From assembly GCA_013140405.1 (NCBI GenBank), contig JABFSV010000079.1, positions 1-6,612 on the forward strand: 6,612 nucleotides of DNA, in the 5' to 3' direction. Shown piece by piece: positions 1-6,030 of this stretch; the stretch's first letter is position 1; each line of letters opens with the position of its first letter. The position numbers were made by a program, and so were the translations under genes. The notes under the pieces are model-generated. The model was given only the letters and a program-made list of their open reading frames with translations. It did not search any database and had not been told where the DNA came from. This DNA is from Methyloglobulus sp. (lineage in GTDB: Bacteria; Pseudomonadota; Gammaproteobacteria; Methylococcales; Methylomonadaceae).

Positions 1-517
1 ACTCCGCCCAGACAGTCGCCACATAAGCAGGCTTACCCTTAGCTAAATAGCGGTCAAACGCTTCTTGTTGGCTAGAAACATGATTCTGCGAGACCAGGAA
101 ATCGGCAAAATGGGTACGGGTAATCATACTGTCACCCGCAGACTTCATCACGGCAGCTAACGCGCCCGGAATGCGCTTTTTTTTCAACTTGGCGGCAATT
201 TGCTCGGCGCGTTCAAGACGAATAATCTGTAGTTGTCGTGTTGCTTCGTGTAACGGCGCATAACCCGGGTCGATACCCAAACCCACAATATGAAAAGTCT
301 TGCCCTGCCAACTTGCCGACAGCTCTATCCCTGCAAGCAATTTGATATTCGTCTTGTTTGCGGCAAGTTCTGCCTCTTCATATCCAGCCGTCGTATCATG
401 ATCAGTCAAGGCCAATACGGTTACGCCTTGCTCATGCGCCCGTTGCACCAACGATGTTGGTGACAACACTCCATCCGAAGCAGTTGAGTGGCAATGAAGA
501 TCGTATTTTTCAACCAT
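1..517 (-). CDS. PHP-domain phosphoesterase, YciV/RNase AM-like (N-terminal part, cut by window edge)
   Basis: The window holds 172 codons from the ATG at 517-515; the C-terminus lies beyond position 1, and family members are about 280 residues. The translation begins MVEKYDLHCHSTASDG and carries the PHP metal-binding motifs: HxH at H8 and H10, D15, the TDHDT segment with D39 and H40, E65 in GIELSA, and H76 in FHIVGLG. Family knowledge: YciV-type enzymes use a metal cluster for 3',5'-nucleoside bisphosphate phosphatase and 5'-3' exonuclease activity (RNase AM) in the cytoplasm. No signal peptide is seen. The Shine-Dalgarno site is weak. A minus-strand TATAAT lies at 605-610, but I see no convincing -35. 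It is a housekeeping-type gene next to soxB without an obvious functional link. The PHP fold is near certain; the RNase AM subfamily is probable. Confidence 0.88.
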   Translation of the reverse strand, partial: MVEKYDLHCHSTASDGVLSPTSLVQRAHEQGVTVLALTDHDTTAGYEEAELAANKTNIKLLAGIELSASWQGKTFHIVGLGIDPGYAPLHEATRQLQIIRLERAEQIAAKLKKKRIPGALAAVMKSAGDSMITRTHFADFLVSQNHVSSQQEAFDRYLAKGKPAYVATVWAE

Positions 518-624
518 AAGCCGTTATTTTGATAAGAAATAAAACGCGATACCAAGGAGATAGGAAACCTATAGATTAGGATTTAACTATATTGACTGGG
601 TGAAATTATACCACCCTTGAAGAT

Positions 625-714
625 GCAAAAATGTCCAAGTTACCTTGTTATACCTGCAAATATATGCGTTATTGCTGTTTCAAATAGTCCACTAATACCT
701 ACCGTCGGCAATTT
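625..714 (-). pseudogene. Decayed second copy of the soxB 3' end and its downstream flank
   Basis: Positions 625-714 repeat 802-904, the last codons of soxB plus 44 bp of downstream flank. In the minus-strand reading the copy has EIADG in place of QIAGG, then a clean 13-nt deletion that shifts frame, then VLVDYLKQQ and TAA (671-669) identical to the end of SoxB. The four base differences in these nine codons (V, L, V, D) are all silent third-position changes. The flank at 625-668 has five differences. The copy stops at 714/715 against the 88-bp hairpin element, so everything upstream of QIAGG is missing. It cannot be expressed as a protein. It is most simply a remnant of a second soxB gene or allele. 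Confidence 0.8.
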
Positions 715-802
715 CGCTCGTTCCCAAGCTCTGCTTGGGAATGTTGTTTTGCAAGCTGGAGCTTGCCTCGTCGGTTCCCAATCTGGAGATTGGGAACTAG
801 CG
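715..802. repeat. 88-bp three-hairpin palindromic element, copy 1
   Basis: The element consists of three short inverted repeats in a row. Hairpin 1 (721-741) has arms TTCCCAAGC/GCTTGGGAA with loop TCT. Hairpin 2 (751-766) has arms GCAAGCT/AGCTTGC. Hairpin 3 (775-796) has arms TTCCCAATCT/AGATTGGGAA. The outer ends form 13-bp terminal inverted repeats with one mismatch: CGCTCGTTCCCAA at the left and TTGGGAACTAGCG at the right. There is no coding capacity. Copy 2 at 3998-4085 is the same length, inverted, with about five differences. The structure fits a non-autonomous MITE- or REP-like element. Both ends abut the soxB-tail duplication. Which transposase moves it, if any, is not shown here. Confidence 0.85.
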
Positions 803-845
803 TAAAAATGCCCAAGTTACCTTGTTATACCTGCAAATCTACCCG

Positions 846-2501
846 TTATTGCTGTTTCAAATAATCGACCAAAACCTCGGACATTGGCTTACCGCCAGCA
901 ATTTGGTTGACTGATGCCCAGCTAGATACCGGATAAGTCTTGTTTGCACCCAAAAGAGAACCGTTAATTAGCCGCATTTGGCTGATTCGCTGCCCGAATT
1001 CAGCATGTGGATCGCAATGAAAAGTCATGCCCCCTACCCTCACCATGTCACCACCTTGTTGATAATAAGGGTCTTTATTGAACAGGTTATCCGCCGCATC
1101 CTCCAGAATGGCTTTTATTTCACTGCCTGTCAGGTTTCGACGCGTGGTGTTGGGATAGGTAATTGCTGTGTGATTCATCACATCTTCATAAGTAATCGGC
1201 TGCTCTGGCAATAAAGCCGTCCCCCAACGAAATCCAGGCGATAAGGCGATTTGGGATTCGTTAACTTCACGCAACGCATCCAAAAGCAACTGATCGAACG
1301 ACCCCTTATAAGTGTCGCGCCGATACAGCAGCTTATCGGCAACCGCCAGGGGCTGTTGCAATTTTTGCAGATAAGGTTGTCTTACCTTACCAATCAAAGA
1401 TTGCATTTCCGCATCCGGTTCAAGCAGATTGGAAAAAACGGGCAATAATCGGTAGCGTAAATCGCGCAAACGATTTTGACTAATGTCCAAATCCAACACC
1501 GCCAGAAACTTGCCATGACTGCCGGCATTAGTCACGCAGGTTTTACCGTTGCTATTTTCCACCCAGATTGGCTTAGGGATAGCATCATGGGTATGCCCCC
1601 CTAAGATCACATCAATGCCCGTCACTCTGGATGCCAGCTTTAAATCAATATCCATACCATTATGGGAAAGCAGGATAACCGCATCGGCACTTTTTTGATG
1701 CCTGATCTCATCAACCGTTTGTTGCAAACTCTGTTCCTGAATACCAAACTGCCAATCTGGAATTAGCCGTTTTGGGTTAGCGATAGGCGTATACGGATAA
1801 GCCTGCCCGATAATGGCGATGCGGGCATTGTTGAATTCCTTGATGATATAGGGCTTAAACACCGAAGTCGATTCCGCACCGGAAGCAAACTGCGCTTCTT
1901 CAGTCAGCGACACGTTTTGAGCGACAAAATCACCTTTAAACTGTTTGATATTATCCAACACCTGGGCGCTACCATAAGTAAACTCCCAATGTCCGGTCAT
2001 CACATCCACGCCCAACATATTGCAAGCCGCCAACATATCCGCACCTTGCGTCCATAATGAAGTCGCCGAACCCTGCCAGGTATCGCCGCCGTCCAGGAGC
2101 AGGAAATTACCATGTGCGCTGGACTGCTTAATCTGCTTGATTAAAGTCGCTAAATGCGCGAATCCACCCATTTTTCCAAAGACCATCGCCGCTTCTGAAA
2201 AATCAAAATACGTAAACGCATAAGCCTCCCGTGAACCCGACTTGATGCCGAAAAAGTCAAGGAACGCTTGTCCGGTCAAATGCGGCGGTTTACCAGAAGA
2301 ACCACCAACACCAATATTGGCAGAAGGCTCGCGGTAGTAAATCGGCTGCAACTGGGCATGGCAGTCGGTCATGTGGAGTAAAGTCACATTTCCGAAATCA
2401 GGCGCGGGATAAAGTGTGGCAGGCAGGGAAGAGAAGCAGGAGGTCAAGACGGGTGAAAACCCCATTAAGCCCAAATACTGCAAAAACTGACGACGGATCA
2501 T
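846..2501 (-). CDS. soxB: Thiosulfohydrolase SoxB (sulfate thiol esterase), Tat signal with lipobox
   Basis: SoxB hydrolyses the terminal sulfonate of cysteine-S-thiosulfonate on the SoxYZ carrier, releasing sulfate in periplasmic thiosulfate oxidation. The protein has 551 residues, close to the family norm. It starts with a twin-arginine motif (IRRQFLQ, R3-R4) and then VLTSC, a lipobox with C22. Metallophosphatase motifs follow: TDCHAQ (D46, H48), DGGDTWQGS (D137-S145), GHWEFTYG (170-177, the SoxB version of the nucleotidase GNHE block), SHNGMD (279-284) and GGHTHD (301-306). The C-terminal 5'-nucleotidase-like domain spans roughly 370-551 and carries NTTRRNLTG and QQGGDMVRVGG. The start codon follows the upstream ATPase stop by 10 bp, with AAGG overlapping that stop, which suggests translational coupling. 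No other sox genes are in view, so partners must be encoded elsewhere. SoxB identity is very secure; lipidation is inference. Confidence 0.97.
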   Translation of the reverse strand: MIRRQFLQYLGLMGFSPVLTSCFSSLPATLYPAPDFGNVTLLHMTDCHAQLQPIYYREPSANIGVGGSSGKPPHLTGQAFLDFFGIKSGSREAYAFTYFDFSEAAMVFGKMGGFAHLATLIKQIKQSSAHGNFLLLDGGDTWQGSATSLWTQGADMLAACNMLGVDVMTGHWEFTYGSAQVLDNIKQFKGDFVAQNVSLTEEAQFASGAESTSVFKPYIIKEFNNARIAIIGQAYPYTPIANPKRLIPDWQFGIQEQSLQQTVDEIRHQKSADAVILLSHNGMDIDLKLASRVTGIDVILGGHTHDAIPKPIWVENSNGKTCVTNAGSHGKFLAVLDLDISQNRLRDLRYRLLPVFSNLLEPDAEMQSLIGKVRQPYLQKLQQPLAVADKLLYRRDTYKGSFDQLLLDALREVNESQIALSPGFRWGTALLPEQPITYEDVMNHTAITYPNTTRRNLTGSEIKAILEDAADNLFNKDPYYQQGGDMVRVGGMTFHCDPHAEFGQRISQMRLINGSLLGANKTYPVSSWASVNQIAGGKPMSEVLVDYLKQQ

Positions 2502-2511
2502 GGTATTAACC

Positions 2512-3675
2512 TTAGCCTATATCCGGCCAATGCCAGGAAGGCGCATCCAACAAGCCTTGCCCGACAACTTGTGTTTGTCCAAGGTTTTTTTCCAGTGCGA
2601 TGGAATTGCACTCTTCGGCTTGCTCAAGTGCAGCAATCAGTCGTGTGGCATGGGATACTACCCATATTTGAGTTGATTGCGACGCACGGATGATTAATCG
2701 AGCCAGCGCCGGAAGCAGATCGGGATGTAAACTGGTTTCAGGCTCGTTTAACACCATCAAGGGCGGTGGCCTGGGTGTCAGCAATGCCGCCACCCAAAGC
2801 AAATAACGTAATGTGCCATCGGACAATTCCGCACCCGATAACGGCCTTAACAATCCATGTTGATAAAGCTGCACCGTAAATCGGCCATCCTGAATTGCGA
2901 TTCGCAACCTTGCTCCAGTAAAAGCATCGGAAATAGCGTCGTCTAGCGCGTTGGGATCGCCAATTTCAATGATAGTTTGCAAAGCGGCAGCTAAATCCCT
3001 GCCATCATGATGCAACACTGGGGTACGCGTACCAAGCTGGGGTAATCGGGCTGGGGCTTCAGAATCGGTGCGAAAATGGTCATAAAACCGCCAACTCCTA
3101 ATTTGCTCCCTTAAGGTAAAAACTTCGGGTGTTCTGGCTGGATCAGCAATTTGGCTGAATAGGCTTTCAAAACTGGGGGCATGTTGCGAGATGACATCCC
3201 AACTTTTATTGGCACGGACTTTAATCATTGCTCGATCTCGATCAACCAAGAGGCTTGCTGGTCGAAACGCATTGCCCGCCCAGATACATTCGCGTTTTAT
3301 TTCTGGATCTAACCCAAACGCAGAACGTGATGGCGTTGGTAATCCAAGGGAAATTGCATAGCTAAACTCATCCCCAGAAAAGCCCAGCCTTAACCGAAAA
3401 GGCTCTTTCCTTTTTCCACCTTGTATCGGAACATCACCATCAATCATACCTTTAGATAGCTTTTCCGGCCCCGCCCAAAACGTCGAACCCAGCCCACCTT
3501 CTTTCGCCAAGGAATTAACCACACCCCCTTGCGCCGTTTCCGCCAACAATCGCAAGGCACGGTATAAATTAGATTTGCCGCTGGCGTTTGATCCCGTAAT
3601 GACATTTAACGAACCTAAAGGGATAGCTAAGTTAAGTAAAGACCGGTAATTACTGACTGCCAATGTATTAATCAT
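2512..3675 (-). CDS. AAA/ABC-type ATPase of the RecF/SMC-like COG4637 kind, unknown role
   Basis: I prefer the ATG at 3675-3673 (387 residues, MINTLAVSNYRSLLN), because the conserved beginning of such ATPases starts there. A longer 403-residue reading would need a TTG at 3723. The Walker A motif is GSNASGKSN (28-36). An ABC-signature-like segment LSDGTLR is at about 284-290. The Walker B/D-loop LNEPETSLHP is at 309-318, with Asn in place of the usual first Asp. The switch histidine lies in VVSHA at about 339-343. This ABC-type head without a long coiled coil or Toprim domain fits the COG4637 predicted ATPases, whose function is not established. The gene lies just upstream of soxB on the same strand (10-bp gap) and probably shares its transcript, but nothing in the sequence links it to sulfur chemistry. 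No strong Shine-Dalgarno precedes the ATG. Confidence 0.88.
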   Translation of the reverse strand: MINTLAVSNYRSLLNLAIPLGSLNVITGSNASGKSNLYRALRLLAETAQGGVVNSLAKEGGLGSTFWAGPEKLSKGMIDGDVPIQGGKRKEPFRLRLGFSGDEFSYAISLGLPTPSRSAFGLDPEIKRECIWAGNAFRPASLLVDRDRAMIKVRANKSWDVISQHAPSFESLFSQIADPARTPEVFTLREQIRSWRFYDHFRTDSEAPARLPQLGTRTPVLHHDGRDLAAALQTIIEIGDPNALDDAISDAFTGARLRIAIQDGRFTVQLYQHGLLRPLSGAELSDGTLRYLLWVAALLTPRPPPLMVLNEPETSLHPDLLPALARLIIRASQSTQIWVVSHATRLIAALEQAEECNSIALEKNLGQTQVVGQGLLDAPSWHWPDIG

Positions 3676-3848
3676 GATTAGAATGCTTGTACTTTGGGAA
3701 AGAGTAGCGAGCCTTAAATTCAAACAGACCAGCTATTAAAACGTTTAATCTTCATAAATATGGGTATTCAGAATTTAGTGACGAGAAGGAGGAATATTAA
3801 CATTGGTAACGATTTGGAAGAACATTGAAATCCTGATCCAAAATCGCC

Positions 3849-3982
3849 AAAGCCAAACGTTACAATATTGATAGCTGTTGGGAGTCAAGCAGGCACCGTC
3901 ATTCTTTTGGATTGGCAAGACTGTAATTGGAGAATGCACCGTACGGGCGTGATGATTTCGATTGAATCTAGCTAAGCTATAC
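3849..3982. repeat. Diverged direct repeat, copy A (left of hairpin element copy 2)
   Basis: This stretch matches 4094-4231 in the same orientation. The match begins at AAAGCCAA, is patchy over the first 50 bp, and becomes strong from the GGATTGGCAAGACTG block through GAATGCACCG and CGTGATGATTTCGATTGAAT to the CTAAG near the end. By eye the last 78 bp are about 80-85% identical with one single-base indel. No gene is evident. On the minus strand both copies can be read as a VHS..VLPI..K.D...LTPNS-like peptide, but most differences change the amino acid, so coding is unlikely. It ends about 15 bp before the 88-bp element. Confidence 0.8.
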
Positions 3983-3997
3983 CAATAAGTTTTCATG

Positions 3998-4085
3998 CGC
4001 TGGTTCCCAATCTGGAGATTGGGAATCGACAAGGCAAGCTCCAGCTTGCAAAACAACATTCCCAAGCAGAGCTTGGGAACGAGCG
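3998..4085. repeat. 88-bp three-hairpin palindromic element, copy 2 (inverted)
   Basis: This is the reverse complement of the element at 715-802, with exactly the same length. The hairpins are at 4004-4025 (arms TTCCCAATCT/AGATTGGGAA), 4034-4049 (arms GCAAGCT/AGCTTGC) and 4059-4079 (arms TTCCCAAGC/GCTTGGGAA). The terminal inverted repeats are CGCTGGTTCCCAA and TTGGGAACGAGCG. A short GAGC repeat (4081-4093, three units plus G) extends the right end. It lies in the divergent intergenic region between the ATPase gene and yceH and is flanked by direct repeats A and B. Confidence 0.85.
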
Positions 4086-4093
4086 AGCGAGCG

Positions 4094-4231
4094 AAAGCCA
4101 AGCGCTGTATTGACGATAGCAGCTATTAGGTGTCAAGTAGATACTGTCTTTCTTTCGGATTGGCAAGACTGCATTTGAAGAATGCACCGCGTGGGGCGTG
4201 ATGATTTCGATTGAATGTAACTAAGTTGTAC
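4094..4231. repeat. Diverged direct repeat, copy B (right of hairpin element copy 2)
   Basis: This is the second copy of the repeat at 3849-3982, offset 245 bp at its start and 249 bp at its end, so it has a few net inserted bases. It begins right after the GAGC run that ends element copy 2. The best-conserved part is the block from the GGATTGGCAAGACTG word (4157 onward) to CTAAGTTGTAC. It lies upstream of yceH and could contain its distal regulatory region, but I see no operator-like symmetry in it. Confidence 0.8.
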
Positions 4232-4259
4232 GCTCTACATGCAATCTCCATAGCCTTTA

Positions 4260-4288
4260 TTGTTGGGTTTCAGAGAATAGCTTATGAT
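4260..4288 (+). promoter_or_regulatory. Possible sigma-70 promoter for yceH
   Basis: A TATGAT (4283-4288) lies 17 bp downstream of TTGTTG (4260-4265). The -10 matches consensus at five of six positions, but the -35 matches at only three. It would leave a leader of about 80-90 nt before the yceH ATG. No terminator-like or riboswitch-like structure is evident in that leader. This is a weak prediction by eye. Confidence 0.28.
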
Positions 4289-4377
4289 TAGGGCTTGAAA
4301 CTCGGTTGCGGGTAGAAAGTATGCGGCAATAGGTCGCGCTAACCTGCGATGCCAACACAGGATTTCCAATCGACACC

Positions 4378-5031
4378 ATGAATATGAACCTCAGCCTTTA
4401 CGAAATTCGGGTAATAGGTTGCTTGATCGAAAAAGCAATCACCACACCCGACCAATACCCCCTTTCACTGAACGCGTTGGTCAACGCATGCAACCAAAAA
4501 AGCAATCGGGATCCCGTTTTGGAATTGAAGGAGACCTCAGTACAAGATACCGTGGACGGACTGATTAAAAAATTCCTGGTGAGCCGTGGCTATGGCAGCC
4601 GCGTCACAAAATATCAACATCGCTTCTGTAACAGCGAATTTGGCACTCTGCAACTATCAGAAAAAGCCACAGGCATTATCTGCGAATTGTTCCTTCGTGG
4701 CCCACAAACGCCTGGAGAATTACGAAACCGCACAGAACGCTTGTGCAAATTCGACGATGTGAACGAAGTCGAAGCCGAACTTGCAAGCCTAATGGCGCGG
4801 GATGAGCCATTAGTCGTCAAACTTCCCCGCGAGCCTGGGAAGCGTGAATCACGTTATGCCCATCTATTCAGTGGTTTACCCCAACCATCTACCTTATCGA
4901 CAACGGAAAGTGACAAGATTGAAACCGAAGCCCCTGACCGGGAAAGAATTGATGCCCTGGAAAAGCAAGTATACGAGCTGCAACTGAGCCTTGATGATCT
5001 TCGGCAGAAATATGAACGTCTGGCTGAATAA
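4378..5031 (+). CDS. yceH: YceH family protein (UPF0502/DUF480), double winged-helix
   Basis: The protein has 217 residues, nearly the same as E. coli YceH (about 215). The N-terminal signature is clear: [20 protein letters not shown], then [22 protein letters not shown], then VTKYQHRF. The second domain carries [23 protein letters not shown] and the [17 protein letters not shown] block. Known structures of this family show two winged-helix modules. The C-terminus (about 180-217) is predicted coiled coil with the heptad-like [17 protein letters not shown]. Molecular function is unestablished; DNA binding is inferred from the fold. The start ATG (4378) has only a weak AGGA far upstream; the second ATG at 4384 would remove two residues. 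No obvious rho-independent terminator follows. Confidence 0.95.
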   Translation: MNMNLSLYEIRVIGCLIEKAITTPDQYPLSLNALVNACNQKSNRDPVLELKETSVQDTVDGLIKKFLVSRGYGSRVTKYQHRFCNSEFGTLQLSEKATGIICELFLRGPQTPGELRNRTERLCKFDDVNEVEAELASLMARDEPLVVKLPREPGKRESRYAHLFSGLPQPSTLSTTESDKIETEAPDRERIDALEKQVYELQLSLDDLRQKYERLAE

Positions 5032-5126
5032 AATCTCGAACAAGCCGATTAGGTATAATGTTCATACCCACTTAAGTTCCAACAAGCGAATGATTTGCTG
5101 CAAATAGGTATATTGTGTCTGCCCTA

Positions 5127-5148
5127 TTGTAAAACCTATGTTTTACAA
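5127..5148. promoter_or_regulatory. 22-bp perfect palindrome, possible operator or structural boundary
   Basis: TTGTAAAAC (5127-5135), CTAT, GTTTTACAA (5140-5148) form a perfect 9-bp inverted repeat with a 4-nt loop. It lies about 100 bp after yceH and 145 bp before the attC-like site. A smaller hairpin, GGTAT/ATACC (5052-5069), includes a TATAAT on the plus strand (5054-5059). The AT-rich stem with no following T-tract does not look like a terminator, so an operator or a recombination boundary is more plausible. The function is unknown. Confidence 0.45.
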
Positions 5149-5292
5149 CGGGTTAAAAACATGTTACTGTGCGAAGCATGTGTGCTTTGATTTTCTGTCG
5201 TTCTTTTTGGGGGACTTACATGACAAGAGGAACGCAACAATGTCGACAATCGGTATGTCGGAAATGAAATTACACGCCCTACAGCTAGCTGC

Positions 5293-5361
5293 GTCTAACG
5301 CCCGTCCGAGCGGACACCGTTCGTTGCCACTCACACTGCCGCTCAACTTTGTTAGTTAGGC
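5293..5361 (+). other. attC-like integron recombination site
   Basis: The site begins with GTCTAAC (5293-5299, fits the R'' box RYYYAAC) and ends with GTTAGGC (5355-5361, fits the R' box GTTRRRY). The two pair except for one G-T type mismatch. Inside, GAGCGG-A-CA (from 5309) pairs with TGCCGCTC (ending at 5344), leaving one extra-helical A. This is the L''/L' layout used by integron integrases to choose the recombined strand. The length of 69 bp is within the usual attC range. No integrase gene is in the window. The site follows a cassette-sized segment with no clear gene and precedes the small secreted protein gene. Confidence 0.68.
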
Positions 5362-5413
5362 TTCAAGTCGGAGCGATCATTAAAATCTATTTATGTTGAT
5401 CAAAGGAGGCTAT

Positions 5414-5743
5414 GTGTTAAAAACCGCCTGTTTCTTAACTCTGACTTTCTACACATCCTTTGTTTTTTCCGAGGAATTCCAACGTGCGTATGTATGTGAA
5501 AAGGATATCGGCGGAGACCTGATTTTTGTTTTCGAGGCTGATCTACCCACTTTAAAAGACGCAACTTGCTCCATCATTGAGTACAAAAAATCTAATGAGA
5601 ATGGAATTTATAAATGCTATAACCGTGAGGGTGGACATCGCTACTCCAACGAACCAATCAAAATGCGAGTTGATGCGGGGTGTAAGCTTGTAATCAAGCC
5701 CCAAAACAAGCCTCCTTTTTATGAAAAATTGTTCTCACGCTGA
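5414..5743 (+). CDS. Small secreted protein with four mature cysteines, probable cassette gene, unknown function
   Basis: I choose the GTG at 5414-5416 (109 residues) over an ATG at 5393. A strong AAAGGAGG (5402-5409) sits just upstream of the GTG, and the protein then starts with a textbook signal peptide: MLKTACF, a hydrophobic stretch to about residue 18, and likely cleavage after FVFS-19. From the ATG, the Shine-Dalgarno sequence would lie inside the gene and the signal would gain a seven-residue extension. The mature part is about 90 residues, with cysteines at 28, 52, 68 and 90, enough for two disulfides. It is rich in Lys, Glu and Tyr and has no recognised motif. Cellular location is probably periplasmic or external. 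The position directly after an attC-like site fits an integron cassette gene. I do not recognise the family. Confidence 0.72.
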   Translation: MLKTACFLTLTFYTSFVFSEEFQRAYVCEKDIGGDLIFVFEADLPTLKDATCSIIEYKKSNENGIYKCYNREGGHRYSNEPIKMRVDAGCKLVIKPQNKPPFYEKLFSR

Positions 5744-6030
5744 GAATCATGAAAAATCTCTAGTCCGTGGTTAATGATTACACCAGTGTTAGTTCAAGAT
5801 CGAATTGTATATCCATAGGCGCAAGTCCGTTAGGCACAATAACCAACCGGTTTTGCGCCGAACGCCCTTTCCTGGGCTACCATGTCGGTCAAAAGGGACG
5901 CGTTCCTTACCTTGACGTTAGGTTGCTCTCTTCATCCGCAATAGCCAAGGTAGCACGAAAGTTAATAAAAAAACTCACACACGCGGTGAACACGGCAACG
6001 AACACATAAAACATAGAGGCAGTAACACAC
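5744..6030. other. Intergenic stretch between two small genes, hairpin-rich, no gene seen
   Basis: No convincing reading frame is found here. A 7-bp inverted repeat GGCGCAA (5818-5824)/TTGCGCC (5853-5859) encloses GTTAGGC (5829-5835), and a second core-like GTTAGGT lies at 5917-5923. Both fit the attC R' consensus, but I could not find a well-formed R'' partner for either; GCCGAAC at 5857-5863 is one base off for the second. They may be worn attC remnants. The 3' end carries a TAGAGG (6014-6019) 11 nt before the next start codon. Confidence 0.4.

Noticed and set aside
617..805. Plus-strand reading frame of 62 codons between the PHP gene and soxB
   Set aside because: It runs through the soxB-tail duplication and the palindromic element, and its peptide is just the repeat translated; no Shine-Dalgarno or family resemblance.
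802..826. Possible minus-strand terminator after soxB (CAAG-GTAA-CTTG followed by GGCATTTTT)
   Set aside because: The stem is only 4 bp and the T-run is short. It is kept in both soxB-tail copies but is too weak to call.
3786..3871. Strong AAGGAGG (3786-3792) on the plus strand followed by a TTG at 3803 and a 22-codon frame
   Set aside because: Very short, rare start codon, 10-nt spacing, runs into repeat A; most likely chance.
3998..4085. CRISPR-like repeat interpretation of the palindromic element
   Set aside because: There are only two distant copies in opposite orientation, no regular spacers and no cas genes.
3775..4187. Overlapping minus-strand reading frames of 108 and 64 codons sharing a VLPI..K.D...LTPNS-like peptide
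   Set aside because: The likeness comes from direct repeats A and B. Most differences between the copies change the amino acid, and both frames run through the palindromic element.
5829..5923. Further attC sites at GTTAGGC (5829) and GTTAGGT (5917)
   Set aside because: No matching R'' box with a proper L''/L' stem was found for either; kept only as possible remnants.
5767..6009. Plus-strand 80-codon frame between the two small genes
   Set aside because: It begins with a GTG-type start without a ribosome site, crosses hairpins and attC-like cores, and has no protein-like composition.
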